DNA of 52,905 nucleotides, from the NCBI RefSeq assembly GCF_018397995.1, contig NZ_BBQH01000082.1:1-52905 (forward strand), written 5' to 3'. Source of the DNA: Rhizomonospora bruguierae (lineage in GTDB: Bacteria > Actinomycetota > Actinomycetes > Mycobacteriales > Micromonosporaceae). The notes under the pieces are model-generated. The model was given only the letters and a program-made list of their open reading frames with translations. It had not been told where the DNA came from and did not search any database. The position numbers and the translations under genes were made by a program. Shown piece after piece: positions 26,638-34,591 of the stretch. Every line of letters begins with the position of its first letter. Within the stretch, counting starts at the first letter, position 1.

Positions 26638-26660
26638 GTAGCACATTCCATAGTAGAGAT
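26638..26660 (+). repeat. Left arm of a 23-bp imperfect inverted repeat flanking a pseudogene
   Basis: These 23 bases match the reverse complement of 27490-27512 at 20 positions, with a 12-base identical core ACATTCCATAGT. The arm lies between the pseudogene stop and the promoter of the three-repeat protein. It may be a terminal repeat of a decayed mobile element or one of two copies of a regulator site. Confidence 0.65.
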
Positions 26661-26673
26661 TCGTCCGAATCGG

Positions 26674-27445
26674 TCATCGGGGAGGCGTCACCAGCCGTGT
26701 GATGACGACTACCTGCGGCGGCACCAGAATCGCAGGCTCCCGCCACATCACCGGACCGAGGAACAATCCCGAGCGCCCGACACGCGTCTCGAACGTACCC
26801 GTCACGTCGACGACGAGATCGGTGGTGCCATTCTCGTTGTAGACGTTGAATGAGCCGCCCGAGCCGATGTCCACCAGCACCCCATTCGAGACCGTCTGAC
26901 CCTTGACGGCGTTGAGGTTGCTCATCGTGGGTCGCGGGTAGTTCGAGTAGCCGTCCGGCCACAGCGTCAGCCAAGTGTTGGCGGTGGGCTTGACCGCCGT
27001 CACGTTGAGCGCCAGCGCAGCCGTAGATGCCGATGGATGGCAGCCCGGCGCAGGGCAGGTGCGCGGGGCACGGCCGGACCGGTACCGCGCCGGTCTGCGC
27101 GTCCGTGCTGAACTCGTGCACGATCACCCCACCGCCGGCGATTACGCAGCCAGCACCGGCGGAGTCGCCCATGAAGATGCCGGCGTGCGTGTCGTCCGGG
27201 TCCCCCAGCGCGTCGTATCGGCGGCCAAGGTCGAACGCGGCGCCGACCGGCGGTATCAGGTAGAGATCCAGTCCGGGCAGCCCGGACTGCCGGGCGTGCA
27301 CCCTGATGCCGGCCGCCCCGTACCGGAACGCCGTGATGGTGGCCGCGCCCCGCTCGAACACCGTGTTGGCGTGGGGCCACACCGGCGAGCCGTCGGCGAA
27401 CACCCACCGTTGACCTCCCCCATCACTGATGTGCCAGAGATCCAC
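26674..27445 (-). pseudogene. Frameshifted, deleted composite of a secreted-protein domain and a beta-repeat fragment
   Basis: The 5' part (27445 to about 27015) encodes a domain with SDGGGQRWVF, GIFMGDSAGAGC, VIVHEFSTDAQTGAV and CAGLPSIGIYG. It resembles the secreted actinobacterial domain usually written SDPGD..GDGRGCN..F-V-E..C-G--PALYG. The 3' part (27003-26674) is LNVTAVKPTANTWLTLWPDGY to TTDLVVDVTGTF, the second half of a repeat like those of the neighbouring secreted protein. The two meet with a frame change near 27010-27020, where a single extra base would restore the frame. About 60 residues that should precede LNVTAV are missing, as are a signal peptide and a good start. The locus is therefore a remnant. 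Confidence 0.72.
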
Positions 27446-27489
27446 AAAAGTACGAACGCCGCTGCGGCCGGCCCATCGCCCGCCCAGAT

Positions 27490-27512
27490 TTCTCCACTAT
27501 GGAATGTTCTAC
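27490..27512 (-). repeat. Right arm of the 23-bp imperfect inverted repeat
   Basis: Partner of 26638-26660 in inverted orientation, 20/23 identity. The two arms delimit 875 bp containing the whole pseudogene. The arm lies 30 bp upstream of the -10 hexamer of the small DUF6401-like gene. I see no clear target-site duplication outside the arms. Confidence 0.65.
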
Positions 27513-27541
27513 CGGATGACACCCACGGTCGGGGGGTCGGA

Positions 27542-27554
27542 TAACGTCCGGTTC
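27542..27554 (+). promoter_or_regulatory. Leaderless-type -10 element
   Basis: TAACGT (27542-27547) is followed by seven bases and then ATG 27555. There is no Shine-Dalgarno before this ATG, so translation from a leaderless message is likely. Confidence 0.45.
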
Positions 27555-27866
27555 ATGACCACCCCGCTCCATCGGGCCAACCGGTCCGCGCGGGCCGAAC
27601 TGGCCGCGCTCGCCGCCGCCATCGGCTCCCCGTCGCCCGGCCTGCGCGCCGCCGTGGACCAGGAGGCGGCGACCCTCCGCGACAGCTACCGGTCCGACCG
27701 CGGCCCGCTGACGCCCGCGGTGCTCGCCGGGTATGCGCAGGGCCTGCGGGAGGCGGCGAACGAGCGCGGGTGGCGGCCGCCGGCGGGGCCGGTGGATGGC
27801 ACGCGGGCGGACTGGGTGACGGTCCGGTTGCTGGCGGTCTGCGCCCTCGCGGAGACGCTCGCGTAG
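27555..27866 (+). CDS. Small DUF6401-like protein
   Basis: This 103-residue Ala/Arg-rich soluble protein contains LAALAAAIGSP, LRAAVDQEAATLRD, PLTPAVLAGYAQGLREAANERGW and TRADWVTVRLLAVCALAETLA. The pattern of central LTPxxLAGYAxG plus a terminal DWxxxRLLAVCALA matches what I remember as DUF6401, sometimes called a natural-product biosynthesis protein. No biochemical role is known to me. The nearest start to the conserved part is ATG 27555. Upstream in-frame ATGs would read through the promoter-like hexamer. It stands alone on the + strand. Confidence 0.65.
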   Translation: MTTPLHRANRSARAELAALAAAIGSPSPGLRAAVDQEAATLRDSYRSDRGPLTPAVLAGYAQGLREAANERGWRPPAGPVDGTRADWVTVRLLAVCALAETLA

Positions 27867-27881
27867 CCCCCGACCGGCCCG

Positions 27882-27985
27882 GGTCCGACCGCCGCGCCAG
27901 CGCAGGCCCGCCGCCGCCGGCCCGGGGCCCGACCGCCGCGCCGGTGCGGGCCCGACCGCCGCCAGCGCGGATCCGGCCGCCGCCG
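27882..27985 (+). repeat. Degenerate GC-rich tandem repeat, period about 22 bp
   Basis: Related copies of a unit containing CCGACCGCCGCGCC recur at 27882-27904, 27926-27948 and 27949-27970, with poorer partial copies between and after. The array fills the gap between the DUF6401-like gene and the aldehyde dehydrogenase promoter. Confidence 0.6.
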
Positions 27986-28022
27986 ATGCGGTGATCACCT
28001 GGCACCGATCTTTACCGGCGAG

Positions 28023-28035
28023 TAAGTTGCCGGGT
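28023..28035 (+). promoter_or_regulatory. Leaderless-type -10 element of the aldehyde dehydrogenase
   Basis: TAAGTT (28023-28028) is followed by seven bases and then ATG 28036. No Shine-Dalgarno is present. The -35 is unclear. Confidence 0.45.
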
Positions 28036-29538
28036 ATGACGGCCGTTGAGACCCCGGGCGCACCACGGATCGTCGGGGGCGAACTGGTGTCGACCAACCC
28101 GGTGACCGGGCGGGAGGTGGGCCGATTCCCGGTGGCCGGCCCGGGGGAGGTGGCCGCCGCGGTGCGCGCCGCCGAGCGGGCCGCCGCCTGGTGGGCGGGC
28201 CTGGGCTTCGGCGGCCGGCGGGAGCGGTTGCTGCGGTGGCGGGCGCGGATCGCGCGGCGGATCACCGAACTGGCCGAACTCGAACGGGCCGAGGGCGGCA
28301 AGCCGGTCGTGGACGCCGTGGTGGAGATCCTGGCCGCGGTCGAGCACATCGACTGGACCGCCCGGCACGCGCGCCGGGTGCTGGGCCCGCGCCGGGTACG
28401 CGGCCGGCTGACGCTGGCCGAGCACGCCGCCCACCTGGCGTACGAGCCGTACGGCGTGGTGGGCGTCATCGGTCCGTGGAACTACCCGGTGCTGACCCCG
28501 ATCGGCTCCATCGCGAGCGCCCTCGCCGCCGGCAACGCGGTCGTGCACAAGCCCAGCGAGTACACGCCCGCCGTGGGCCGCTGGCTGGTCGAGTCGTTCG
28601 CCGAGGTGGTACCGGAGGAGCCGGTGCTCCAGGCGGTCTACGGCCTGGGCGAGACGGGCGCGGCGCTGTGCCGGTCCGGGGTGGGCAAGCTGGCGTTCAC
28701 CGGGTCCACCGCGACCGGCAGGCGGGTCATGGCGGCCTGCGCCGAGTCGCTGACCCCGGTCCTGATCGAGGCCGGCGGCAAGGACGCCATGATCGTGGAC
28801 GCGGACGCCGACCTCGACGCGGCCGCGGAGGCGTGCGTGTGGGGCGCCCTGACCAACGCCGGCCAGACCTGCATCGGCATCGAGCGGGTGTACGCGGTCG
28901 CCCCGGTGTACGACGCGTTCGTCGGCAAGGTGGTCGAGCGCGCCGCCCGGCTGACGGTCGGCGCGGAGGGGGAGATCGGCCCGATCACCATGCCGGCGCA
29001 GATCGAGGTGATCCGCCGCCACATCGACGACGCCCTGGCCAGCGGCGGTCGCGCGGTACTCGGCGGCCCGGCGGCCGTGCGGCCCCCGTTCGTCCACCCC
29101 ACCGTGCTGGTGGACGTCCCCGAGGAGTCCGCCGCCGTCCGCGAGGAGACCTTCGGGCCCACGCTCACCATCGCCAAGGTCGCGGACGCGGAGGAGGCGG
29201 TCGTCCGGGCCAACGCCGGCCCCTACGGCCTGGGCGGCTCGGTGTTCGGCCGGCGCCGCGCCATGGCGATCGCCCGCCGCCTGCGCACCGGGGCGGCCGC
29301 GGTGAACTCCACGCTGACCTTCATCGGCATGGGGTCGCTGCCGTTCGGTGGGGTGGGCGACTCCGGCTTCGGCCGCATCCACGGCCCGGACGGCCTGCGC
29401 GAGTTCGCCCACGCCAAGGCCATCACCCGCCGGCGGGCGCCGTCCCCGCTCCCCGCGATGACCTTCAACCGCGGCCCGCGGGACACCGCCCGCCTGGTGA
29501 AGATCGCCAAGCTCCGCTACGGGCGCGCCCCGCGCTGA
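28036..29538 (+). CDS. NAD(P)-dependent aldehyde dehydrogenase
   Basis: This 500-residue ALDH-superfamily enzyme has the cofactor segment GPWNYPV, then KPSEYTP, FTGSTATG, the general-base Glu245 in LIEAGGKD and the nucleophile Cys279 in NAGQTCIG. The motif reads EAGGK where most families have ELGGK, a variation seen in some actinobacterial members. A basic C-terminal extension of about 40 residues (ITRRRAPSPLP to KLRYGRAPR) follows the usual end. The aldehyde substrate cannot be deduced. It is monocistronic and converges with nucS. Confidence 0.87.
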   Translation: MTAVETPGAPRIVGGELVSTNPVTGREVGRFPVAGPGEVAAAVRAAERAAAWWAGLGFGGRRERLLRWRARIARRITELAELERAEGGKPVVDAVVEILAAVEHIDWTARHARRVLGPRRVRGRLTLAEHAAHLAYEPYGVVGVIGPWNYPVLTPIGSIASALAAGNAVVHKPSEYTPAVGRWLVESFAEVVPEEPVLQAVYGLGETGAALCRSGVGKLAFTGSTATGRRVMAACAESLTPVLIEAGGKDAMIVDADADLDAAAEACVWGALTNAGQTCIGIERVYAVAPVYDAFVGKVVERAARLTVGAEGEIGPITMPAQIEVIRRHIDDALASGGRAVLGGPAAVRPPFVHPTVLVDVPEESAAVREETFGPTLTIAKVADAEEAVVRANAGPYGLGGSVFGRRRAMAIARRLRTGAAAVNSTLTFIGMGSLPFGGVGDSGFGRIHGPDGLREFAHAKAITRRRAPSPLPAMTFNRGPRDTARLVKIAKLRYGRAPR

Positions 29539-29545
29539 GCCGCGC

Positions 29546-30202
29546 TCAGAACAGGGTCAGTTCGTCCCGCTCGACGCCGCGCAACGCGTCGTAGTCCACG
29601 TAGACGCAGCGGATGCCGCGGTCCTCGGCCAGCGTGCGGGCCTGCGGGACGATCTGCTGCGCGGCCAGGATCCCGGCCACCGGCGCCAGCAGCGGGTCCC
29701 GGTTCATCAGCTCCAGGTACCGGGTGAGCTGCTCCACCGCGTCGATGGTGGCCCGCCGCTTGACCTCGATGGCCACGCTCGCGCCGCCGTCCCGGCACAG
29801 CAGGTCGACCGGGCCGATCGCGGTCATGTACTCGCGCCGGACCAGCGTGAAGTTCTCCCCGAACACCGTCGGCGTGGCGGCCAGCAGTTCCTGCAGGTGC
29901 GCCTCGACGCCGTCCTTGACCAGGCCGGGGTCCACGCCCAACTCGTACGAGGTGTCCTGGAAGATCTCCTCCAGCGTGATCCGCAACTCCTCGCCGGCCT
30001 TGTTCACCACCCGCCAGACGCCGGGCGCCTCCTCGATCCGGCAGGGCGGGCTCATCCAGTTCAGCGGCTTGTACGCCCGGTCGTCGGCGTGGATCGAGAC
30101 CGAACCGTCCGCCTTGACCATCACCAGCCGGGTGGCCGGCGGCAGGTGCGCCGAGAGCCGTCCGACGTAGTCCACCGAGCACCGCGCAATCACCAACCGC
30201 AC
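29546..30202 (-). CDS. nucS: Endonuclease NucS (EndoMS, non-canonical mismatch repair)
   Basis: This 218-residue protein matches actinobacterial NucS throughout: N-terminal [16 protein letters not shown], then the RecB-like nuclease core [11 protein letters not shown] with Asp133 and VAIEVKRR with Glu146 and Lys148, and the C-terminal tail ELTLF, consistent with sliding-clamp binding. In the family it cleaves both strands at G-T and similar mismatches, replacing MutS/MutL. The GTG start lies six bases after TAGGCT with no Shine-Dalgarno, a leaderless arrangement. Confidence 0.93.
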   Translation of the reverse strand: MRLVIARCSVDYVGRLSAHLPPATRLVMVKADGSVSIHADDRAYKPLNWMSPPCRIEEAPGVWRVVNKAGEELRITLEEIFQDTSYELGVDPGLVKDGVEAHLQELLAATPTVFGENFTLVRREYMTAIGPVDLLCRDGGASVAIEVKRRATIDAVEQLTRYLELMNRDPLLAPVAGILAAQQIVPQARTLAEDRGIRCVYVDYDALRGVERDELTLF

Positions 30203-30214
30203 CCGGGCAGCCTA
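30203..30214 (-). promoter_or_regulatory. Leaderless-type -10 element of nucS
   Basis: On the - strand TAGGCT (30214-30209) is followed by six bases and then GTG 30202. Directly upstream is a tandem GTTTCGCT-like repeat, with no clear -35. Confidence 0.45.
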
Positions 30215-30273
30215 GCGAAACGAGCGAAACCGGCCCGGACCGCACCGCCGGGCGGTGCTGGCGAGCGGCTGCC

Positions 30274-30903
30274 ATGCTGGGACACGTGCTCGAAGCGCTC
30301 ACCGGAACCGGGCTCGCCGCATCGGCGGGCCTCAACGCGTACATCCCGCTGCTGCTGATGGGTGTGCTCGCCCGGTTCACCGGCCTGATCGACCTGCCGG
30401 GCGGCTGGACCTGGCTGGGCAACGGGTGGGTGCTGGGCATCCTGGCGGTGCTGCTGGCGATCGAGGTGGTGGCCGACAAGGTCCCCGTGGTGGACCACGT
30501 CAACGACGTGGTGCAGACGGTGGTCCGCCCGACCGCCGGCGGCCTGGCGTTCGGCGCGGGTTCGGCCGCGCAGACCGTGACGGTGTCGGACCCGGGTTCG
30601 TTCTTCGCCAGCCACGAGTGGATCCCGGTGGCGACCGGGGTGGTGATCGCGCTGTGCGTGCACGGGGTGAAGGCGGCCGCCCGCCCGATCATCAACACGG
30701 CCACGGTCGGCTTCGGCGCGCCGGTGGCCAGCACCGCCGAGGACGCCACGAGCATCGTCATGTCGGTGGTCGCGATCGTGCTGCCGGTGCTGGTGCTGCT
30801 GTTCGGCGCCGGCCTGGTGCTGTTCGCGGTGTGGCTGATCGGCCGCCGCCGGGACCGCCGCCGGGAACGCGCCGCCGCGCGGGCCGCCGGTTTCCGGGTG
30901 TGA
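30274..30903 (+). CDS. DUF4126 membrane protein
   Basis: This 209-residue protein has four or five hydrophobic segments and the DUF4126 hallmarks GLAASAGLNAYIPLLLMGVLAR near the N-terminus, a central EVVADKVPVVDHVNDVV, and a C-terminal pair of helices before an Arg-rich tail RRRDRRRERAA. The function of the family is unknown. It is divergent from nucS (71 bp apart) and 24 bp ahead of an ABC ATPase on the same strand, so it may share a transcript with the exporter. Confidence 0.83.
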   Translation: MLGHVLEALTGTGLAASAGLNAYIPLLLMGVLARFTGLIDLPGGWTWLGNGWVLGILAVLLAIEVVADKVPVVDHVNDVVQTVVRPTAGGLAFGAGSAAQTVTVSDPGSFFASHEWIPVATGVVIALCVHGVKAAARPIINTATVGFGAPVASTAEDATSIVMSVVAIVLPVLVLLFGAGLVLFAVWLIGRRRDRRRERAAARAAGFRV

Positions 30904-30927
30904 AGCGTCGAGCGGCATGATGTCGCC

Positions 30928-31785
30928 ATGGACGATGAGCCGGCGATCGTCGCCAGGAACCTGCGCAAGTCGTACGGCGGGGTGGCCGCGGTCGACGGGG
31001 TCGACCTGACGGTCCGCCGCGGCGAGGTCTTCGCGCTGCTCGGACCGAACGGCGCCGGCAAGACCACCACCGTGGAGATCCTCGAGGGGTACCGCCGCCG
31101 GGACGCCGGTGAGGTCAGCGTGCTCGGCACCGACCCGGCGCGGGCGGACGCGGCGTGGCGCGCCCGGATCGGCATCGTGCTGCAGAGCACCGGGGAGTTC
31201 GAGGATCTCACGGTCCGCGAGGTGGTGCACCACTTCGCCGGCTTCTACCCCGCGCCGTACCCGCCGGACGACGTCATCGCGCAGGTCGGCCTGGCCGGCA
31301 AGGCGAACGCCCGCACGCACGGCCTCTCCGGCGGGCAGCGGCGCCGCCTGGACGTCGCCCTCGGCATCATCGGCCGCCCCGAACTGCTGTTCCTGGACGA
31401 GCCGACCACCGGCTTCGACCCCGAGGCGCGCGTCGAATTCTGGGACCTGATCCGGGGACTCATCGCGCTCGGCACGACCATCGTGCTGACCACGCACTAC
31501 CTGGACGAGGCGGAGGCGCTGGCCGACCGCATCGCCGTCATCGCCGGCGGCCGGGTGGCGGCGGTCGCGTCCCCGGCCGACCTGGGCGGGCGCCGGAACG
31601 CGCCGGCCACGGTCGCCTGGCGCAGCCCGGAGGGCGAGCCGCGGTCCGAGCAGACCGCGACGCCGACCGCGCTGGTGGCCGAGTTGTCGGCGCGCCTGGG
31701 CGGCGAGATCCCGGGCCTGACCGTCACCCGGCCCACGCTGGAGGACGTCTACCTCACCATGATCGGATCGGGAGGCCGGGCATGA
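30928..31785 (+). CDS. ABC transporter ATP-binding protein (drug-exporter type)
   Basis: This 285-residue ATPase has Walker A LLGPNGAGKTTT (about 38-49), signature LSGGQRRR, Walker B LLFLDEPTTGFD and an H-loop TTHY, all canonical. The C-terminal extension with LEDVYLTMIG is typical of DrrA/CcmA-like ATPases partnered with ABC-2 permeases. Its stop overlaps the permease ATG (31782-31785). No regulator gene is adjacent, so the substrate is unknown. Confidence 0.9.
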   Translation: MDDEPAIVARNLRKSYGGVAAVDGVDLTVRRGEVFALLGPNGAGKTTTVEILEGYRRRDAGEVSVLGTDPARADAAWRARIGIVLQSTGEFEDLTVREVVHHFAGFYPAPYPPDDVIAQVGLAGKANARTHGLSGGQRRRLDVALGIIGRPELLFLDEPTTGFDPEARVEFWDLIRGLIALGTTIVLTTHYLDEAEALADRIAVIAGGRVAAVASPADLGGRRNAPATVAWRSPEGEPRSEQTATPTALVAELSARLGGEIPGLTVTRPTLEDVYLTMIGSGGRA

Positions 31786-32576
31786 CCGCCGCCACCACGC
31801 TGGCCCGGCGCCAGGGCGCGCTGGAGATCAAGCAGTTCCTGCGCAGCCGCGAGTCGGTGGTGTTCACGATGGCCTTCCCGGTCATCATGATCTTCATCTT
31901 CGCCTCGATCTTCAAGGGCGACATCGGCGGCGGGGTGCGCTTCACCCAGTACTTCGTGACCGGGATGATCGCCACCGGCCTGCTGTCGGTCGGCTTCCAG
32001 AGTCTCGCCATCCAGATCCCCATCGAGCGGGACCGCGGCGTGCTCAAGCGCCTGCGGGGCACGCCGGTGCCGAAGTGGGTCTACTTCGCCGGCAAGACCG
32101 TCATGGTGCTCGCGATCGGCGTGGCCGAGACGGCGCTGCTGCTCGCGGTGGCGGCGCTGTTCTTCGACCTGACCCTGCCCCGCACCGCGGACCGGTGGGT
32201 GACGTTCGCCTGGGTGAGCGTCCTGGGAATCACGGCGTGCACCCTGTGCGGCATCGCGTTCTCGTCGGTGGCGCGCACCGGGCGGGGTGCGTCCGCCGTG
32301 GTCACGCCGGTGGCCCTGGTCCTCCAGTTCATCTCGGGCGTCTTCTTCGTGTTCACCGACCTGCCGGGGTGGATGCAGCAGGTGGCGGCGCTGTTCCCGC
32401 TGAAGTGGATGTGTCAGGGCCTGCGTGCGGTCTTCCTGCCCGACAGCTTCGCCGGCCTGGAGCCGGGCGGCTCGTGGGAGCTGGGCAAGGTGGCGATGGT
32501 GCTCGGCGCCTGGTGCGTGATCGGCCTGGTGCTGTGCCTGACCACCTTCCGCTGGACCAGCAGGCGCGACGGCTAA
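31782..32576 (+). CDS. ABC-2 type transporter permease
   Basis: This 264-residue protein has six membrane segments: the first around 34-50 (VVFTMAFPVIMIFIFASIF), the coupling loop IERDRGVLKRLRGTPVP, and the ABC-2 signature region around FISGVFFVFTDLPGWMQQVAALFPLKW. It is coupled to the upstream ATPase by an ATGA overlap. Its stop overlaps by four bases the stop of the convergent glycosyltransferase. Confidence 0.9.
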   Translation: MTAATTLARRQGALEIKQFLRSRESVVFTMAFPVIMIFIFASIFKGDIGGGVRFTQYFVTGMIATGLLSVGFQSLAIQIPIERDRGVLKRLRGTPVPKWVYFAGKTVMVLAIGVAETALLLAVAALFFDLTLPRTADRWVTFAWVSVLGITACTLCGIAFSSVARTGRGASAVVTPVALVLQFISGVFFVFTDLPGWMQQVAALFPLKWMCQGLRAVFLPDSFAGLEPGGSWELGKVAMVLGAWCVIGLVLCLTTFRWTSRRDG

Positions 32577-33622
32577 CCGACCCGCGGCGTCCCGGCACCG
32601 CGATCCTCAGCCCGCTCGGCGGCCGGAGGCGCGGCCTGGGCGGGCACCGACGCCGCGGCGGAATCGGACGCCCCCGCGGCCCCGGACGCCGCGACGGTGC
32701 CGGACGCCGCGGGCCCGGACGCCGCCGTGGGGCCGGACCCCGCGGCGGGGCCGAATCCCCCGCCGGGGCCGGACGCCGTGGCGGGGCGGCCCCAGCCCGA
32801 CGCCGGGTTCCAGCGGGGCGAGCGCAGCCGCGCCTCGGCGAGCAGGATCACCATGACGTAGCCGAGGGCCGCCGGCCACAGCTTCGGCGACCGCAGCACC
32901 ACGTCCCGCAGCCAGGACGACCGGGACGAGGTCGCCACCGGGTCGGTGACCACGCCGTACGACCGCCCGTGCGCGCTCTGCCACGCGAAGTACTGCTTGT
33001 TGCCGGCCCGGGCCCGGGCGACGCGGCGGACCAGGTCACCGAGGCGGCGCGGCGCCGGCACCCGCACCACCGCGTCGATCTGCCGCTTCTCGCCGGTGCG
33101 CAGCATGCCGTCGAGGAACATGTCGTCCGCGATGAGGTCGGGGAACTCGGCGAAGCGGGCCCGCCCCTCGGCGGAGAGCGCGATGCAGCCGCGGCCGAAC
33201 AGGCGGCCGACGAAGACCGGCAGCCGGGCGTTGATCGCGTAGTAGGCGCGGACCGGCCACGAGCTCCCGTCAAGGTCCACTTCGGCCCGTGGTACCGCGG
33301 CGTGCACGCCGGGCTCCTCCAACGCGGCGCCGAGCGCCCGGATCAGGGTGGGGTCGGCGGCGATGTCCGCGTCCAGGTACACCCGCGGGCCGGCCACGAC
33401 CGCGTCGGCGGCGTTCATCGCGGCGGTCTTGGAGGCGACCGGCACGTCCACGACCGTGACGCCGTAGGCGTGCGCCACCTCGGCGGTGTTGTCGCTGCAC
33501 CCGTTGGGAGCGACCACGATGCGCAGGTCCGGACCGGCGTCGGGCGATTGCGCCAATTCGCGCAGTACGCGGCCGATGCCGGCCTCCTCGTTGTACGCCG
33601 GAATGATGACAGAGAGCTGCAT
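32573..33622 (-). CDS. Glycosyltransferase family 2 with low-complexity C-terminal tail
   Basis: This 349-residue protein opens with LSVIIPAYNEEAGIGRVL, then VAPNGCSDNTAEVA and a donor-site VYLDADIAAD. ADDMFLDGML supplies the acceptor-side acid. A hydrophobic stretch near 245-262 (LWPAALGYVMVILLAEARL) may be a membrane anchor. The last 75 or so residues are a Gly/Ala/Pro/Ser-rich tail encoded by GC-rich tandem repeats (32640-32790), unlike the rest of the protein and probably disordered. It is divergent from the WecG-like gene with 162 bp between. Confidence 0.8.
   Translation of the reverse strand: MQLSVIIPAYNEEAGIGRVLRELAQSPDAGPDLRIVVAPNGCSDNTAEVAHAYGVTVVDVPVASKTAAMNAADAVVAGPRVYLDADIAADPTLIRALGAALEEPGVHAAVPRAEVDLDGSSWPVRAYYAINARLPVFVGRLFGRGCIALSAEGRARFAEFPDLIADDMFLDGMLRTGEKRQIDAVVRVPAPRRLGDLVRRVARARAGNKQYFAWQSAHGRSYGVVTDPVATSSRSSWLRDVVLRSPKLWPAALGYVMVILLAEARLRSPRWNPASGWGRPATASGPGGGFGPAAGSGPTAASGPAASGTVAASGAAGASDSAAASVPAQAAPPAAERAEDRGAGTPRVG
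32640..32790 (-). repeat. GC-rich tandem repeats inside a glycosyltransferase tail
   Basis: Imperfect copies of a unit like GCCGGACGCCGCGG recur about every 15-20 bp, encoding Gly/Pro/Ala/Ser runs at the C-terminus of the GT2 protein. Unit length is near a multiple of three, which keeps the frame open. Confidence 0.6.
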
Positions 33623-33771
33623 AATCCACCCACGTCGCTATTGCGCACCGACCCGGGCAAGTCTGCTGGGCTCGGCCCACAACGCACATTGGACTATCGG
33701 CCAGGCTATTCGACGGGTAGACGACAGAAGGACGACCCGTTGCGGCGAGCGACGGAAACCGTTGTCCCGAC

Positions 33772-33784
33772 TAGGTTTTGCGGC
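33772..33784 (+). promoter_or_regulatory. Leaderless-type -10 element of the WecG-like gene
   Basis: TAGGTT (33772-33777) is followed by seven bases and then GTG 33785. No Shine-Dalgarno precedes this GTG. Confidence 0.45.
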
Positions 33785-34591
33785 GTGCGGGAGCAAACGC
33801 AGCAATCCGTGACCACGCGGCGACGCACTGTCGTCCTGAGTGGAGTCCGGTTCGACGGCCTCACCGAACGTGAGGTCATCGACACGGTGCTGGACTCACT
33901 GGCGGCCCGGCGCGGCGGGCGAATAGTTACCCCCAATGTGGACATTCTTCGCCGCGCCATGCGCAGTGCGGAGGCGCGCGAACACATCGAGTCAGCTTCG
34001 CTGGTCATGGCGGACGGGGCGCCGCTGATCTGGGCGGCGAGAGTAGCCGGTCAACCACTCCCCGCACGGGTTCCCGGCTCCGACCTCATCTGGAGCATCT
34101 CCGGCGCGCTCGCCGGCAAGGGGTACTCGGTGTACCTGCTCGGCGGCGAGCCCGGAACGTCCGAGGTCGCCGCCGCGGCACTGGCCGAGCGTTACCCGGG
34201 CATCGCGATCGCGGGGCACTCCAGTCCCCCGTTCGGGTTCGACACGCACAGCGACCAGTACGACGCGGTCTGTGCGGAGGTGATCGCCGCCCGGCCCGAC
34301 TTCGTCTACGTTGGACTCGGCTTCCCCAAGCAGGAACGGGTGATAGCCCGGCTGCGCGGCGCCCTGCCCGGGGCGTGGTTCATGGGCTGCGGCGCGGCGA
34401 TCGGCTTCGTGGCCGGCACGTACCGCCGCGCGCCGCGCTGGATGCAGCGCACCGGGCTGGAGTGGGTGCACCGGCTCGCCCTGGAGCCCGGCCGGCTGGT
34501 GCGCCGGTACCTGATCGAGGACGCGCCGTTCGCCGCGCGGCTGCTCGCCGGCAGCGCGCTCGCCCGCCTGCGGAAGGGATCACGCGCGTGA
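33785..34591 (+). CDS. WecG/TagA/CpsF-family glycosyltransferase (GT26)
   Basis: This 268-residue protein contains the hallmark segments of the family: VTPNVDILRRAMR, LVMADGAPLIWAAR, GSDLIWSI, VYLLGGEPGTSEVAA, FVYVGLGFPKQERVI and CGAAIGFVAGTYRRAPRWMQRTGLEWVHRL. Members add ManNAc or a related sugar to a GlcNAc-PP-polyprenol carrier. The GTG start at 33785 fits the upstream -10 hexamer. GTG 33809 is an alternative. It is coupled to the next glycosyltransferase by a GTGA overlap (34588-34591), so the pair probably adds successive sugars. Confidence 0.9.
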   Translation: MREQTQQSVTTRRRTVVLSGVRFDGLTEREVIDTVLDSLAARRGGRIVTPNVDILRRAMRSAEAREHIESASLVMADGAPLIWAARVAGQPLPARVPGSDLIWSISGALAGKGYSVYLLGGEPGTSEVAAAALAERYPGIAIAGHSSPPFGFDTHSDQYDAVCAEVIAARPDFVYVGLGFPKQERVIARLRGALPGAWFMGCGAAIGFVAGTYRRAPRWMQRTGLEWVHRLALEPGRLVRRYLIEDAPFAARLLAGSALARLRKGSRA

